From: Nostoc foliaceum FACHB-393
GTDB lineage: Bacteria > Cyanobacteriota > Cyanobacteriia > Cyanobacteriales > Nostocaceae
Assembly (NCBI RefSeq): GCF_014698505.1
Contig: NZ_JACJTD010000001.1
Location: 371,508-435,507 of the forward strand
Direction: 5' to 3'
DNA: 64,000 nucleotides
The translations under genes and the position numbers were made by a program. Positions 63,936-64,000 of this stretch are shown piece after piece. The notes below the pieces were generated by a model. It was given only the letters and a program-made list of their open reading frames with translations. It was not told where the DNA came from and did no database searches. Position 1 is the stretch's first letter, and every line of letters starts with the position of its first letter.

Positions 63936-64000
63936 ATGAGCCGCCCTTTTAAGATTGAAATCGCAGAGAGCGAAGAAGAACTTAAAAAACGTCTACAAAC
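63936..64000 (+). CDS. IS630-type transposase, N-terminal start (partial)
   Basis: ATG 63936 then MSRPFKIEIAESEEELKKRL up to the window end, 21 codons. The phrase matches the start of a common Nostoc IS630-family HTH transposase. The left IS end should lie in 63880-63935. Only the beginning is visible. Confidence 0.65.
   Translation, partial: MSRPFKIEIAESEEELKKRLQ

Larger units (their letters stand above)
60762..64000. mobile_element. nifD excision element, xisA end (continues past the window)
   Basis: Starts at the 11-base repeat and runs to the window end, at least 3.2 kb. Contains xisA, repeats, a methyltransferase, a histidine-kinase remnant and an IS630-type gene start. Known nifD elements range from about 11 kb in Anabaena PCC 7120 to larger forms in other Nostoc; the size here cannot be seen. 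Confidence 0.9.

Overview
The window is a chromosomal stretch of a heterocyst-forming, nitrogen-fixing cyanobacterium of the Nostoc/Anabaena group. Evidence seen directly: many GCGATCGC (HIP1-type) octamers; a nif cluster with fdxH, hesA and hesB; a cyanobacterial uptake hydrogenase without a Tat signal; a second cytochrome oxidase operon next to a patB/cnfR-type regulator; and a nifD gene interrupted by a xisA-bearing excision element with the 11-base repeat GGATTACTCCG. From memory the gene order is closest to Nostoc punctiforme-type genomes, where these modules lie together; in Anabaena PCC 7120 they are dispersed. The strain cannot be named from the sequence alone.

Layout. 1-6.2 kb: ordinary chromosomal genes (TamB-like end, MobA-like nucleotidyltransferase, ROK sugar kinase, Mut7-C RNase-type protein, sucraseferredoxin-like protein). 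6.4-15.8 kb: heterocyst regulation and respiration: cnfR/patB divergent from nif-type ferredoxin fdxB, then coxB2-coxA2-coxC2, a TPR-like protein, an unlisted 56-residue ORF, a cupin and a NifO/ArsC-like protein. 16-30 kb: a very large Ser/Thr kinase-AAA-GAF-histidine kinase, cysK, several hypothetical genes, an LLM flavin oxidoreductase with an overlapping 124-residue protein, a Coq4-like protein and a GH13 amylase. 29.9-40.7 kb (minus strand): an extended hyp operon, read as TPR protein, two small membrane proteins, NifU-Rieske fusion, NHL protein, hypF, hypC, hypD, hypE, hypA, hypB. 41.6-44.4 kb (plus strand, divergent): hupS and an uninterrupted hupL. 46.3-50.3 kb: a hypothetical gene, xisH-xisI, hupW, and an ankyrin/SagB-type dehydrogenase/124-residue protein operon. 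51-60.8 kb: mop, feoA, fdxH, hesB, hesA, nifW, a DUF683 protein, a NifX-associated protein, nifX, nifN, nifE, a Mo-nitrogenase C-terminal-like protein, nifK and the last 52 codons of nifD. From 60.75 kb to the window end: one end of the nifD element, with xisA, a methyltransferase, a histidine-kinase remnant and the start of an IS630-type transposase gene.

How it fits together. CnfR/PatB activates nif genes under micro-oxic conditions; Cox2 respires oxygen in the heterocyst; FdxH (and probably FdxB) supplies electrons; Nif proteins build and house the iron-molybdenum cofactor; HupSL recaptures the hydrogen made by nitrogenase; Hyp proteins and HupW mature HupL; and the NifU-Rieske, TPR and small membrane proteins may mature HupS. 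XisA must excise the element to restore nifD.

The intergenic DNA is unusually rich in short dispersed palindromes, MITE-like elements and heptanucleotide repeats. Several sit inside operons (coxA2-coxC2, hupS-hupL, nifN-nifX, extended hyp) and two appear to sit in frame inside genes (hypF, ROK kinase). The most promising undescribed functional unit is a paralogous 124-residue protein encoded twice, each time directly after a flavin oxidoreductase, on either side of the hyp/hup cluster.
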